A stretch of DNA of 64,000 bases from Sporothrix humicola. Taxonomy: Eukaryota > Ascomycota > Sordariomycetes > Ophiostomatales > Ophiostomataceae. The stretch's first letter is position 1. Each line of letters begins with the position of its first letter. The notes under the pieces were generated by a model that searched no databases, was not told where the DNA came from, and saw only the letters and a program-made list of their open reading frames with translations. Position numbers and translations under genes: made by a program. Below are positions 21,258 through 33,158 of this stretch, piece by piece. The stretch is from assembly GCA_021396245.1 (NCBI GenBank), contig WNYE01000049.1:1-64000 (forward strand). Reading direction: 5' to 3'.

Positions 21258-23357
21258 CTACGCCGCCCATTCCGCCTTCAAAAAGTCGGCGCACCGCTCG
21301 CCCACCATCAACGACGGCGCCATCGTGTGCCCGCTCGGGATCCGCGGGAACACGCTCGCATCGGCCACGCGCAGGCCCTTGACGCCGTGCACCCGCAGCT
21401 TCGAGTCGATCACGCCGTCCGCCGCCGTCTTGGACATGCGCGCCGTGCAGCCAAAGTGCAGGCCCGACTGGCCCGTCTCGCGCACGTACGCGTCAATCTC
21501 GGCGTCCGTCACCGTCTTCCACGTCTTGCCAAGCGAACCCAAAGGCTTCAGGTCGTCGGCTTTGGGCAGATAAGACCCGAGTGTTTCTGTCGCCACAATC
21601 TCGGTGGGCGTCTTGTCGCGCTCTCCAGGCCGGCCCGCGGTTACGCTCCGCAGAAGATCCATGTCGACGCCGGGGGCAAACATGAGCGCCGCCGGCTTGT
21701 GCGGGTAGCCCGACCGCTCCAAAAACTCCTCGGCCAGGCGCATCGAGAAGCGGCAGGCGCGGCGCACCGCCACCCAGTCCTCCTTTGCAACATCATCTTT
21801 GGAAGGGTCCGCCATCTCCGGGTAGTGCACACGCACGTGCGCCCGCGGGTCGGTGACCGAGACCAGCTCGACATGCCCCGTCGTCCGCAGCTGTACCATG
21901 GTCGTGTACAGCGTCAGGAACGACCGGCCCCGCGTCGCCGGGTGCGGCGGGCAGCCGATCGCTTCGAGATTGAGGGCATTGGCGGGGATCACCATGATCT
22001 CGACGTCAGGCACGTTGGCGGCCTGCACGGCGTCGTTGGCCTCCTTGGTGTTGGCCGTCTTGTACGTCGCCTCGTCCATGGCCGTCGTGCGCGCAAAGAT
22101 CGTCGTGGCATTGCTCGGCATCGAGAGCATGCCCGTGCCTGAGAACAGGTACTGCAAAAATGTGCGTATGCCAAACAGCGGGCTCTCGAGGAGCTGGTGC
22201 ATTGTCTCCTCCATGGGCAGCTGGACGAGGACAGGGATCGAAAAGTGGTCCGAAAGGTTGCGGCCAACAGCCGGCAGGTCGCGAACCACGGGGACGCCCT
22301 TCTCTTTGAGATGGGCGGCCGGGCCCAGTCCACTCAACATCAGCAGCTGGGGCGTCCGGAAGGCGCCTCCACTCACAATAATTTCGCGGCGAGCCTTGAC
22401 GAGGACGGGGTTGCCTAGGGTAGACTTGCCACTTGGGGCTGCTGCGACGTAGACGCCTGTTGCCTTGACCTCGGCTGCTTCGTCATCCGAAACGACTCCA
22501 TCGTTAAACTCGAGCTTGGTGGCCACGGCCTCGGTGCAGATGGTCAAGTGAGACTTGCGCTCAAGGGCGATGCGCTTGTTGAGGTACGCGCGGTAGGCTG
22601 ACGCGCGTGTGCCGTCAGGGTAGACGGCGGCGTCGAGCTGAAAGTTGCCCTGGGCGCTGGCTGTGGGCGAGTTGCAGTCGTTTTCGGTCGGCAGCCCGAT
22701 GGCAGCGCATGCTTTTTCGAAGCTGAAGTTGTCAATGTCAGCAGTGACAAAAATCACCGGCTGTCATGGGGAATACGTACTATGGGTAGAACTTGAACCG
22801 CATATTCGCCGGTCTGTTAACCACAGGGCCTAGAAGGTTAGCCGCATTCTTCAACTGTAATTTCGGAGTCTTGCCTTACCCTCCTGTCCACGGTACGAGC
22901 TGCTCCGGCCCATGGCCGTCTCCATCTTTGTAAAGTAGGGCTCGACCTCGTCCCACGACCAGCCCTCAACGCCGAGATTCTCAGCCCACTCGTTGTACCC
23001 GCCCGGCGCGCCCCGCGTCACCAGCAGTCCATTGAGCCGCGTTGTGCCGCCCAGCCCTTCGCCGCTCGCCAGCTGCAGGCGCCGGTCATTGTACGCCGGG
23101 ATCGGCTCAGAGAAGCGGTCCTGGATGCCCGTGGACCACGAGCTCACATAGTTTTGCGACAGCAGCGGCATGCGCGACATCCAGTTGTCGCGGAGCGGGC
23201 CGCGCTCGATCAGCAAGACGGAAACGCTCGGGTCTTCGGAGAGGCGTGACGCCAGCACGGAGCCGGCCGTGCCGCCGCCCACGACAATGTAGTCGTACGT
23301 TTCGCCATCGACGTCGGCGACCTTGCGCTCGGGGTACGCTTCTGAGAAAGGCCACAT
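21258..23357 (-). CDS. GMC-family FAD oxidoreductase
   Basis: Three exons on the minus strand, 23357-22880, 22829-22781 and 22722-21258, give 663 residues. The introns are 50 nt (GTAAGG donor, CTAAC, CTAG) and 58 nt (GTACGT donor, CTGAC, TTCAG). The second donor splits what would otherwise be an in-frame TAG, and the joined frame reads FKFYPYFEKACAAIGLP, as expected for the family. Motifs: the FAD fingerprint YIVVGGGTAGSVLASRLSE (23-41), GMC signature 1 around GEGLGGTTRLNGLLVTRG, signature 2 SGGAFRTPQLLMLSGLGP, and two C-terminal catalytic-region histidines (LHFGCTARM and PSGHTMAPS). Members oxidise alcohols, sugars or choline; the substrate is not readable. No signal peptide is evident, so it is probably intracellular. 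Confidence 0.9.
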
Positions 23358-25165
23358 GGTGGGTGGGGTAGACCGTAGGCCTCAGTGTTGGTGGCGTTGT
23401 AAGGCTGAAGTTGGTGTAAAGGTGAAGGTTGAAATTGGGGAGAAGGCTCAAATGTCAAGATGCAGCGCGATGATCATATAAATGACATCGTGGCTCGTCA
23501 CCTAGCCTATCGTCTTCACTGATAGGGTTGATGGCCGGGGTTCATCTGGATATAAGAAAGATTGACACGAAAGACAAAGGTGAGCAGGGTGAGGTGAGAT
23601 TGGGAATCTTGACAAGTGGAAAAAGCTGTGGAAGCGACGCTGAAACGGGGCAACATTTGATTGAAAGGATGTAACGCCCGTAGATTGGGGTGAATTGGTG
23701 AGCATTTGGTGGCCATTGGTGTCCATTTGGTCCCCAATTGGTGCACATACGGCGATCCTTCGGGGCTTTGGCATCTGCATCCCTGCTATTTGCCGTTATT
23801 TGTCAGTAGATTTCAACGTGGCAGGGCTGGCCGTCATCTCGGCTCATCTTGAGATTCCGGCGTGAACAATGACAAGAGAAGTCGCTGCACACACGCCAAA
23901 TACGGCGTTTGTGGGAGCTGTCGAACAAATGCAATGGTCGAATCGGATCGATCCTCCTGGCGACGATAGCTGTCAATCTGGTGATGATCGTAGGGCTGCA
24001 GAAAGACCAAAATCAGGGGTCGCTCAAGATGGAGCAGCTGTGCCCATTACATAATCCATCACATGAAAAAGTACCACACAGAGCTGTGCTGTTTGAATCG
24101 TTCTTTCCAATCCTGTTGTGATTGTCCTTCTTACTTTCCACCTGTATTTTACTTTAGCAGCGTGTAAGAAAAAGAGGGCAGGAGCGAGCGAGGAACAATC
24201 ACCACAGGCAGCGAGACGCTCTAATCAAGTGCTGAAAATTCGAAAACGGTCTCTCGTTAAGAACTTGCTTGGTGCTGAACACACTGTCAGCCAAAAACGA
24301 ACCCAAGGACAAATTTTACACCTTCGTCTCCAACGCAAGAACATAACGTCAGATGGGACAGATGCTATTCACACCCACTCCTGTCTCGGCCGGTAGATTG
24401 TTGCAACAACCCGAGTCCCGAGAAACTACAGCTGTAAGGTTTTTGTGGGTCTCCGTTCAGTGTAAATCGGACGAGGCCATCCGGGCCGGTCCAGCCTTGT
24501 AATACAACACGCTTCAGTGTCCTCCGGGTTAAGCATAAACGGAGAGATGGCGTGCAAGTGTGTAGTTGTGCCTATGATAAAGTCAAGAACTACTACTAAT
24601 GCCGCCAGCCATAAAATTGAGGTAGGACTACCTTATGTCGTTAAAGCCCTCTTTTGTAAGATACCTGACATGCACTGAGTGGAAAAGGATGATCTAAAGA
24701 CAGGACACTACGGAAGTTCAATAGGAGATGCAAAACAAAGGACACAATGGCTGTAAGAGTCTTAACTCTAGACTTCCTGGGCTCCTCCAAAGATGCGTGG
24801 CTGGCGGTGGAATTTGTGCCCTTCTCCACACGAGTAAACAATTGAGTCGTCATTCCCCAAAGTTTGAAAAGCTCCTTTGGACTTTGCAGCCCGGTACTGT
24901 ATTCCCGGGCTGGACCTAGCTCCCTCTCCCTGTTGCACCGCTAACCCCCGCAAAATCGGGACGCAAACAAGCACAAACGGATCGCTGTGGCCCGAGGTCG
25001 CGACTGTTCTTTTTTTCTTTTTCGGATTGCTAATCCGTGGGGTGAAGGTGTGCTTGGGGCGGATTAAGTTTGAAAATATGGGAATCTGCTGACATTAATT
25101 CCTCTTTGTTTTCTTTTCCCTTTCTTTTTTTTTTTTTTGGTCCTGATTTCATCATCACCCACACA
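23358..25165. other. Divergent intergenic region between GMC and MFS genes
   Basis: 1.8 kb between two divergently transcribed genes, so it should contain both promoters. The stretch 23690-23745 carries an imperfect repeat of ATTTGGTG/ATTGGTG. Just before the MFS start there is a T-rich leader (25096-25140). No gene is supported. Confidence 0.5.
23690..23745. repeat. Imperfect short repeats of ATTGGTG/ATTTGGTG
   Basis: Variants such as GAATTGGTG, CATTTGGTG, CCATTGGTG, CATTTGGTC and CAATTGGTG follow one another about 350 bp upstream of the GMC start. They include CCATTGG-type CCAAT cores on both strands, a possible CCAAT-binding-complex cluster. Confidence 0.5.
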
Positions 25166-26885
25166 ATGACAGAACATACAAACGATAAGCCATCAGAGGC
25201 GTCAATATTGCCGGTGCAGATACAGACACTTTCTGCCGAAGATGGCCCGGCCGAGGCGGTAGCCACCGATAAGAAGGCGGAGACAATCGAAGCAACAGAA
25301 ACAATAGAGACGTCCGAAACAACGGAAACAATATCACCACCACCAACATCACTTCCCTCCAACATGATCTTCCGGTTCTTCAAGAGGCTCGACTACGTGC
25401 CCAAAAACTGCCGCTGGGACCCCGAGAACCCGCCGCAGTTTGGCTGGGGACTTTGTTTTCTCTTTGCCTTGGCCGGCATGTTTACCGTCAGCAATCTGTA
25501 CTACAACCACCCGATCCTCAACGTCCTCGCCCATGATTTCGACATTTCCTACGAGACGGCCAGCCAGGTGCCGACGTTTATGCAGGCCGGCTACGCCATT
25601 GGCATCACCTTTATCTGCCCGCTGGCCGACATTTTCCGGCGCCGGCCACTCACCCTGACCCTCATCTTTACAACAGCGACTGTCGTACGTACTTCCATAT
25701 TTTGCTTCGCGTTGGGTTGAATTTATGCTAATACCTGGTGTGCAGTGGCTCGGTCTGTGCCTCACCAACTCCTTCACGGCGTTCCGCATCCTCTCCTTCT
25801 TCACCGCCATCACGACCGTCACGCCGCAAGTCATGCTCCCACTCGTTGCCGAACTGGCTCCTCCCAAACGCCGTGCCATGATGATTTCGGTCATCTTCGC
25901 CGGCCTCTTCACGGGCCTTCTGTTTGCCCGTATCTTGTCCGGCATCGCGACCCAGTTCACCAGCTGGCGCACCATTTATTTCGTGGCTCTCGGTATCCAA
26001 TACTCGCTGTTCATTATCCTCTTCTGTTTCCTGCCCGACTATCCCTCCACCAACCCAGACGGCATCTCCTATGTCCGCATCCTCTGGAGTCTGGTGCAAA
26101 TCGCCACGCGGCAGCCACTCTTGATCCAGACCAGCTTCATCTGCTTCTTCATCTCGGCCTCGTACGTCGGCTTCTGGACCACCCTGACTTTCCAGCTGGC
26201 ATCGCCGCCGTTTGTTTTGAGTACCATCAACATTGGCCTCTTTGCCTTGATCGGCATGCCGCCCTTTTTTATCAACCCGCACCTGGTCCACTGGCTCCTT
26301 AAACACTTTCACGCCATCTATGCCAGCGTCGTCGGCTTGTCCATTGCCCTGACGGGTATTATTATTGGTACCTTTGTCGGCACTTTTTCCCTCGCCGGGC
26401 CCATCATCATGGGCATCCTGATCGATTTGGGCCTGATTCTCTGCCAAACAGCCTGCCGTACACAGCTCGTGCCCATTGAGCCCAAAGCCCGCAACCGCGT
26501 CAACACCATCTTCATGGTCACCGGCTTCTTCGGGATGCTCATGGGCACCGCCGTGTGCAACAAGCTCTACGCCATTGGCGGCTGGCGGTACAGCGGTTAT
26601 GCCGAGATTGGCTTTGTCGTGATCGCCCTAGGCCTGTGTTTTGTGCGCGGCCCGCACGAGACGCGGTGGCTCGGCTACCGCGGCGGCTGGCGGATGAAGT
26701 CGTCGTTGGAGGTGGAGGAGGCCGACGAGGAGGAGGCTGCAGCAAGTGCAACCCCGGTAGCGCCCGAGGACTCGAGTGAAGGCGACGAAAAGCGGGGTCG
26801 GCCGACGGCGACTCCATCGTCACCATCGGATCTGGAAAAGGGAGTGGTGGGGGAAGTTGTGAGTGACAGTATAAGTAAAAAGTAG
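25166..26885 (+). CDS. MFS transporter
   Basis: Two exons, 25166-25684 and 25746-26885, give 552 residues. The 61-nt intron starts GTACGT, has GCTAAT as branch site and ends TGCAG; its phase is 0. The ATG at 25166 (CACACAATGACA) is preferred over an in-frame ATG at 25070 that only adds Phe-rich sequence. The N-terminal 85 residues are acidic and Thr/Glu-rich cytosol. About twelve hydrophobic segments follow, with the MFS loop 2-3 signature CPLADIFRRRPLT and a counterpart in the middle (NPHLVHWLLKHFHAIYAS). The YYNHPILNVLAHDF start and overall pattern resemble YnfM/arabinose-efflux-like MFS proteins. The C-terminal tail is Glu/Ala/Ser-rich. The substrate is unknown. It converges on the next gene with 128 bp between stop codons. 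Confidence 0.85.
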
Positions 26886-27013
26886 CCATAACGAAGCATA
26901 GCGGGGAAGTAGACGATTAGAATAACCAAAATAATATCATATAATTAGTATGCTGTAAATAAAAACCCAAAACCCAGAGTCGTCCAAATTATTTTCCCAT
27001 GCCCTGTAAACGC

Positions 27014-28195
27014 CTACGAGCAAGCATGCTCTTTGTGGGCCGCCGAGCCGCACCCGATCCAGACGCGCGGGAACGCCGACGACGAGTCTTTTTGCCGCCG
27101 CTCGTTGCACCACCACCCGACCGACGTCGAGTCGTCTTTGCAGAACGTGATGCAGCAGTCGGCGCCGTTGGGCAGCCACACGTAGCTGTTGGACGAAAAC
27201 GACAGGTCGAGGAAGCCCTCGTCGCGGATGACGTCCGACACGGCGCCCGTGTAGTCGGAGCCAGCGAATGCCTGGAACGCAAAGCCCGTGCCGGTGTAGG
27301 TCTGGTTGTTCAAAAAGGTCGGCGCGGGCGCGGGCGCGGCCGTCGTCTTGCTCGTCGTGGTGGGCGGTGGCGCCGCCTTTGTTGTTGTCGTCGTCGCCGT
27401 GTCTGGGTCTTGTTGTTGGGTCGTTGTCGGCCCCGCCTTTGTCGTCGTTTTGACAACCGTCGTTCCGCCCGTGGTTACCGTCTTTTCGCCCGGACTGCTT
27501 GTGCTCTTGTCCGTGTTAGTATCAGTAGGCTTTCCCTTTCCCTTTTCTGTAGACAACGATTTTGTCCTTGTCCCGTTGCCTTCAGTGGAGGATACCTCTG
27601 CCGAATTGACAGAACCGCCTGTAGTCTTTCCGCTGTCCGCTGCGGCCGTGCCACCCGGTGGATTTGTTGCCGTTGCAGAAGAGCTGTACTGTTAGCTGGG
27701 GTACCATATTTTCCGACGTGGGATATGGTGGTCTCACCTCTTTCCTGCTGCGATGGGCGTTGCGGATGCTTGTGCTGCGTTATTTTCATTTCGCGATCGA
27801 GAAGCCAAACTGGCTCCTACTCCACCCGCGACACTTGCAACCACCACCACGATAACCGCTCCTAAAAGAATCCAAAACAGTTTTGGTCGAAGGCCGCATA
27901 TTGTCTTGCGTTGTCGTGATCCGTTTCCGTTGGGAGGCACAAGGTTGCCAGTGTCGTCGATTTTGAAGGAGTGCATCGACTGGACGGGGATCAGGCCGGA
28001 ATCGTACTGCACGCTGGGTGCGTGGTCGCTCTTGTAGTCGACTGGTGTGCCGGCGGTGGCGATCACGGCGAACTTGGGGTCCTTCTCGCCGTGGTCTCCC
28101 CAGCCAGGTTGAGGATGGTATGCGTTGTGGCCTCCATTATGGCCATGAGTCGCCGCCTCGAGACCTGAGCCAGGCACGACTTCAGGATAACTCAT
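27014..28195 (-). CDS. Single-pass (type II) membrane protein with Thr-rich stalk and Cys-containing ectodomain, unknown function
   Basis: Two exons, 28195-27738 and 27683-27014, give 375 residues. The 54-nt intron has a GTGAGA donor, CTAAC branch and TACAG acceptor; a nearer AACAG is too close to the branch point. There is no signal peptide. Residues 1-105 are polar cytosol (His/Gly/Pro-rich), and residues about 106-131 form one transmembrane helix preceded by basic residues. Next comes a Ser/Thr/Pro/Ala stalk with many potential O-glycosylation sites (about 150-270), then a C-terminal domain of about 100 residues. That domain has a hydrophobic FAFQAFAGSDYTG stretch and cysteines in CCITFC, WWC and IGC. 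Topology suggests a surface protein with an extracellular Cys-rich head. I recognise no family. Confidence 0.78.
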
Positions 28196-30401
28196 GGCGG
28201 CGTGTCGGTAGTGGAGAGTTGTCTCGTTTTCTGTATGGCGATGATCGGATGGCCGGCTTCACGATGCGTTTTTGATAACCGCTTTCAACGATGCCGATGC
28301 CAACAACATGCTTTTTCCACAGGCAAAGAAAAAAGAAAAGAAGAATGCACGCAAAGGATAAGGGCCTTTCTTTTTGCACGCATTACCAAATCAAACAAGG
28401 GAAAGCGCAAGCACAGGCGACTGCCGCTTCCCTACTTGTCTTTTGGTCCTCCTTCAGCCCTTCGCTTGACGGTCCTTCCCCATGTTGCCAAGAACCCGAA
28501 GAATTGCCATCCACGAGCCGGGAACACAGAATAAAGTATTTTTGACCTTTTGACTCTCTGTGTGTTCGCGCAGCTGTCTGGTTTTGACCGTTGAACAGGG
28601 GCCTCTCTATTTCTTCCCTTGTTCTTCAACTTGAAGAGGGGACACAAGGCAGAAAACGCACCCAGACGCACCCAAATAGACCCAAATAAACTCAAATAAA
28701 GGTCAAAATAGATGCAATCAAGGAATCCGGCACCTGTCATTGGCGGGCCGTCGTTTTCTGGCAGCACACTAACACGGCCAGAATACCCATGTCGAAATTG
28801 CGTGCAGCTTGGCAAACGCTCTCGTATTACTCAGGGGAGAATGCGAAACGGTCGAACACGGTCCTGCAGAACACTCATTTCTGCCTTTGTCTCTTTTGTC
28901 CCCCCTTCCCATTGTGAGTCTTTTGAGTCGATTTTGAGCCGCACTTTTTGTGGCTTTTGGGGCTTTTAACTTTTAACGGCTGCCGAGCTTGTAAGACGGG
29001 TAAAAAGAAGCAAGGTTAAAAGCAACCCCTGGTTGGCTGAAAAATGGAAAGTCTCTTGGTCGTCTTGTCGCGTGCGACAAAAGTCGTTGTCGAAAGGGGA
29101 GAAGGGGTCGTGAATGTCTAGAGGAAGTGGAAAAGTAGAGAAGGGAAAAAAGGAGGGGAACTGAGCATAACGCAAACTTTTGCTACACGGCATGCTTGGA
29201 GCAAGAACGCGACTTGACGCGACACAGCATCCAGCACAGCCCTGGGTAACCACTTCGTTTTATGGTCTTTTTGTCTCGTCGTGTGTGCCGGTGTCGCTTT
29301 CCTTGAAAGATTCGTTGGGCGGGTTGTTGATTTGCACTTGCCAAACTTGTTTTGCGTCTCTGTTTCGCTCCTTCCTTGTTGTCCTTTTGTTGCACAAACA
29401 AGGCTTCGCACTTGCCCATGTTGCCGTTTGCTCTTTCCTGTCCCACATCGCTTTGCTGCACGGCAGTTGCGCATGCAGGTGACACTTGCCAGATGTGATG
29501 CAAAAAAAAGCATAGGAGGAAAGAAGGGGATAGGTAAGTGACGATGGAATCACAACTGGAGTCGTGACCGACCACGACAAAGTGTTTTGATCGTTCCTTC
29601 CAACTTATGACCAAATCCCTCTTGTCATATACTCAGAAAGAGGCCCTTAGTCGCTCCTTCTATTCCGTAGCCATGTCGCCATCCTTCCTCCTTCTCCCAT
29701 GTCAAAAGTCTCCGTATTGGGATTTTGTTGAACCCGGTTGACCTCGGCCACAAAATTGTCAAGTCAGCACCATCGTCCAAGTATCACCGCCACGTACGAT
29801 CATGACCTGCAACGCCGCCGTGGGTGTCTTCGTGAAATGTCTCGCCGCCTTTTTCGACGCCCTCCCACGCGAAGCCGTGAACTTTTGCAATCGCCATCAG
29901 CCCACAAACTGATTTGTGAGTGGAATGCGTCGTACAGCCATTGTTCTATTCTCTTCGAATCGACAGAGTGCCCCTTGTTATCGTCATGGAATCAAGCATC
30001 TCCCCATGTCGTCTTTCCGCCGCGGATGAACTCTTCTGTCGTGTCCGTCTGTGCCGTCTTCCGTGCAGAGTTCTTCTGTCAAAAGAGACAGAAACGTGCA
30101 GCGTGCAGGAAAGGAGGGCGTGGCATTTGACGTGCATCTGCTCTCTTGCTCTCTTTTGCTTTCTGCCTTCTTCTTTCTGCACTTTGCTCAGCGCCCTGTT
30201 GCATCCTCGCGTCGGCGCGTGTCTTCTTCCGGCAACTGCCCCTTGCAAACGAACATAAGGTGATTCTTTGCATCGGCTGTGTCGCTTTCTGCCGTCTCAA
30301 ACTCGACTGCACTGCAACCGTAAGCCGCACCCAAGTTGCATTTTTCCTGTCGTTCCCTCTCATTCCCTGTCTTCTTTTTCTCGTTTTTTCTCTTGATTCT
30401 G

Positions 30402-30428
30402 TCATTTTCCTCATTTTCCTCATTTTCC
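30402..30428. repeat. Three exact copies of the 9-mer TCATTTTCC
   Basis: Direct tandem repeat in the T-rich part of the region upstream of sidA. Confidence 0.85.
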
Positions 30429-30547
30429 TTCTTTTTTCCTTTATTTTTTGGCCTCCTCCGCTGATCATTCCGAAGTCGCTCCCGAGCGTTGCATGTGAGC
30501 CGCGTCCGGCGAGAGATTTTTTCACGGATCAGCGGGCGGATGACATC

Positions 30548-30556
30548 TTATCAGAT
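30548..30556. promoter_or_regulatory. TTATCAGAT, candidate iron-GATA (SreA/Urbs1-type) site
   Basis: Reads ATCTGATAA on the minus strand, matching the extended ATCWGATAA site bound by iron-responsive fungal GATA repressors. It lies 2.6 kb upstream of the sidA start and 2.35 kb upstream of the divergent gene. The distance is large, and by chance about one such site is expected in a window this size. Confidence 0.35.
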
Positions 30557-31142
30557 CATCTCGTTGCCCCGTTTTTTCCAAGATGAAGGACGAAAAAAGT
30601 GCGAAAAGAAAAAGCTGCAGTGAGTACCTTGCGAGCTTCCTTATTTGGACGGTCGTTGAACCTGGCCGATTTTCGATGTACATATACTTTTCTGTGAATT
30701 TACTTGGCAGCTGGCACGCAATGCATCGATGCGACAATGAAAAGGTTTCTTGGAAGAGGAAGAAGTAGCGGAGTTTCTCGGGCTGAAGACTGACGTTTTG
30801 TATTCTCTTAGGTTTTCTTAGGTCTTCTTGGGCATTCAGGGGACACGGAGCCACGGAGCCACTGTGCCTGCTTTCGCACGAAAAAAACAATGGACACCGA
30901 GACCAAGACCCATCGAGGCTCCAAAGGGATCGTCAAAGTGTCGGAATAAAATCCTGGTTTTATGGATACATGCCCCCCAAAGACCCCCAAATCCTCCAAA
31001 GTATCTTCTTTGAAAGTGCCTAAAGTACTTCAAATACTTCAAGTACTCGCTGGTACCGACGAGAATATCCGCGATGTGCAAAGAAAACTCTTCATCGACG
31101 TGGGGCAGCCTGGTTTTTACTGTAACCTAAGTTCGGCACATC

Positions 31143-31151
31143 TTATCAGAT
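31143..31151. promoter_or_regulatory. TTATCAGAT, second candidate iron-GATA site
   Basis: A second exact copy, 595 bp from the first and 2.0 kb upstream of sidA. A further AGATAA core follows at 31155-31160, so the local density of GATA cores is raised. Confidence 0.4.
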
Positions 31152-33158
31152 CTAGAGATAACGCCGACATCGCCTCTCGCGCTCCCGAGGTTGTCTCCAC
31201 CCCGAGGGTTCTCTCGGAAGCTTCTAAGATTTTAGAAAAGACGTTAAGGCCCATCAAACAAGGCACGGGCTTCATCCTGCCCTGGGAGGATTTGGCAGGG
31301 ATATGAAATGCCGTGGACAATGGGCCCCCAAGGGGCCTTAAAATGCACGATTTTGAAAACTTCGAACGCGAGTAACATCGCACGGAGAAGGCCAACCCTC
31401 CAGCGCCGCACCAAGCGGCATTGGCTCCGGCTCCAGGTTCGACTAAGACAACAGGGCCAACAAAGGCGAACGCCAAGCATGGCCAACCACAAGCTGCCGC
31501 CCATCCACCGGCGTCACAAACCTTGTTGGGGGCGGTGCGCCGAGAGAACAACTTACTTGCCTTGATGAGAAAGAGTCCAAGAAAAAAGAAAGAAAAAAGA
31601 CGAAATAGCATCAGGAAAAAGGCTCATCACCGACATGGGTTTTGCCGTGTGGGGAGGGCAGTGGAGTTGATTCGAGGGTTATGTGTACTTCATATATGTA
31701 CTCTCCCAACTCTGTGTCAGAAAAAGGTTGAGAGGATGCAGATCGGTCGTCATTGCCCTCCATTGCCGCCCCGGCCGCTGCATCTTTTTCGCCTCATACG
31801 AGAAGACATGCATCCATGGACATCCACGGAGCATGAAGCACGCACGTTCATACGCGTACCTAAAGTACGTATACAGGTATCCTGGTATTCCATGCCCGCT
31901 TGACAAGCACGGGGGACTTGTCCTGGGCTCTCATTTTCTCATTTCGGATTCTTATTTCTCATCGCCCTTGCTCATCACTGAACTGCCCACCATGGACGTG
32001 GTATGTTTTCTGCGGCTTTTCGGCCCATCCCACTCTACGAGGTCCATCCCAGGAGTTCCATCCCACCTCAAGGAGCGCAGAAAGGGTAACATCTAGACCG
32101 GTAGCCGGTTCACATTAACCATCGACCGAGCTTGCAAGCTTGCACATCCCTCGAGCCCAAGAAACGAGAAAAGCATGGCATGGCAGCCACCCGTCTCCAT
32201 GGCTAAACTGCTCCCCTGGTGCCCCTCTCTGTCCCTCACACAGTTTGAGCTTTGAGCCGGCAACGGTTGGAGCTTATTGGAGCTGTTGGAGTCATTATAT
32301 ATACATCAATAAGCGGTTGGATCGCACTGAAATCGTGTACCCGTCGTACCTGATATGCAAAGGCTTAATGGCTTGCACAAAGTCCCTGCAAGTGGCTTTA
32401 TTCGTTTCCCACCCGTACCTTTATTCGGTCATATTCTCTGGGTTCTGCAACCATTCTAACAGCCATCCACCTCTTTCTAACACACTTTCTAGCCACTGCT
32501 CTAGCAATGCGCCGCGTTCTCGACATTCGGCCGGCCCCCACACCAACCCTCCTTCCTTAGCTCTGTGGCCGTTTCAAGACAACCACAAGGCAGCTAGCGT
32601 CATAGAGCACAGGCATGAGGCATCGAACAAGAATAGCATTTGTTCATTATGCACAGGGAGCAACAAGGTTGAGACAAAAAGGGAGAAAGGGTATCCGCCG
32701 GGCATGCACACGTACGAGGAAGTATCCTCTCCCAATGGGCCAAGAGAAGCATTGCATCGACTAAGAGACGCTAAGGTTGCAACAAAACATAATCGAAAAA
32801 ATAAACCGAAATAAAAAAGAATAAAAGAATAAAAAGGAACAGCACATCAGCCAACACAAGAGGCTGCGTGGGATGAAGATCAACACGGCCAGACCAGACC
32901 GTTCCTCGCTTCTCCTTCCTCGTTCCTCCTCGTCCATCCATTAAGAGCTTGTCTTCCCGACCCTGCAACTTTTTTTATTTCTCGGGACTTCGGTACCAGG
33001 TTGAAAAGTGCTCGTTGAGCCGCCCTGTTCTCTTATCCTGTTTTCCTTGTGACAAAAGCAACTTTTTCTTTGCTATCTTGCATCACAAACTTACACTCAT
33101 ACATCTTTATCTTTTCAACAAGCTACAAGGTCCAAAGATACAAAGATACATAAACAAG

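Larger units (their letters stand above)
28196..33158. other. sidA upstream region: 5.0 kb gene-free divergent region upstream of sidA
   Basis: Lies between the divergent type II membrane protein gene and the ornithine monooxygenase gene. Open frames (for example 31117-31611 minus and 32140-32814 plus) lack domains and consistent coding bias. The region contains a 9-bp tandem repeat at 30402-30428 and two TTATCAGAT elements (30548, 31143). A small inverted repeat AGTACTT/AAGTACT lies at 31024-31047. An unrecognised small gene or a non-coding transcript cannot be ruled out. Confidence 0.5.

Noticed and set aside
21183..22142. 319-codon plus-strand frame over the GMC gene
   Set aside because: Shadow of the GMC coding strand; Arg/His-rich and without motif.
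22764..22780. Stop codons suggesting the GMC gene is a pseudogene or two genes
   Set aside because: Two good introns remove the stops and rejoin the conserved FAD and catalytic parts in one frame.
31024..31047. AGTACTT/AAGTACT inverted repeat
   Set aside because: A 7-bp stem in AT-rich DNA is expected by chance; there is no supporting context.
31117..31611. 164-codon minus-strand frame upstream of sidA
   Set aside because: Has a hydrophobic start but no family resemblance, and overlaps equally long frames in other phases. Kept as intergenic.
32140..32814. 224-codon frame just upstream of sidA
   Set aside because: Compositionally non-coding (Ser/His/Pro/Cys mixture) and lies in the likely promoter/leader of sidA.
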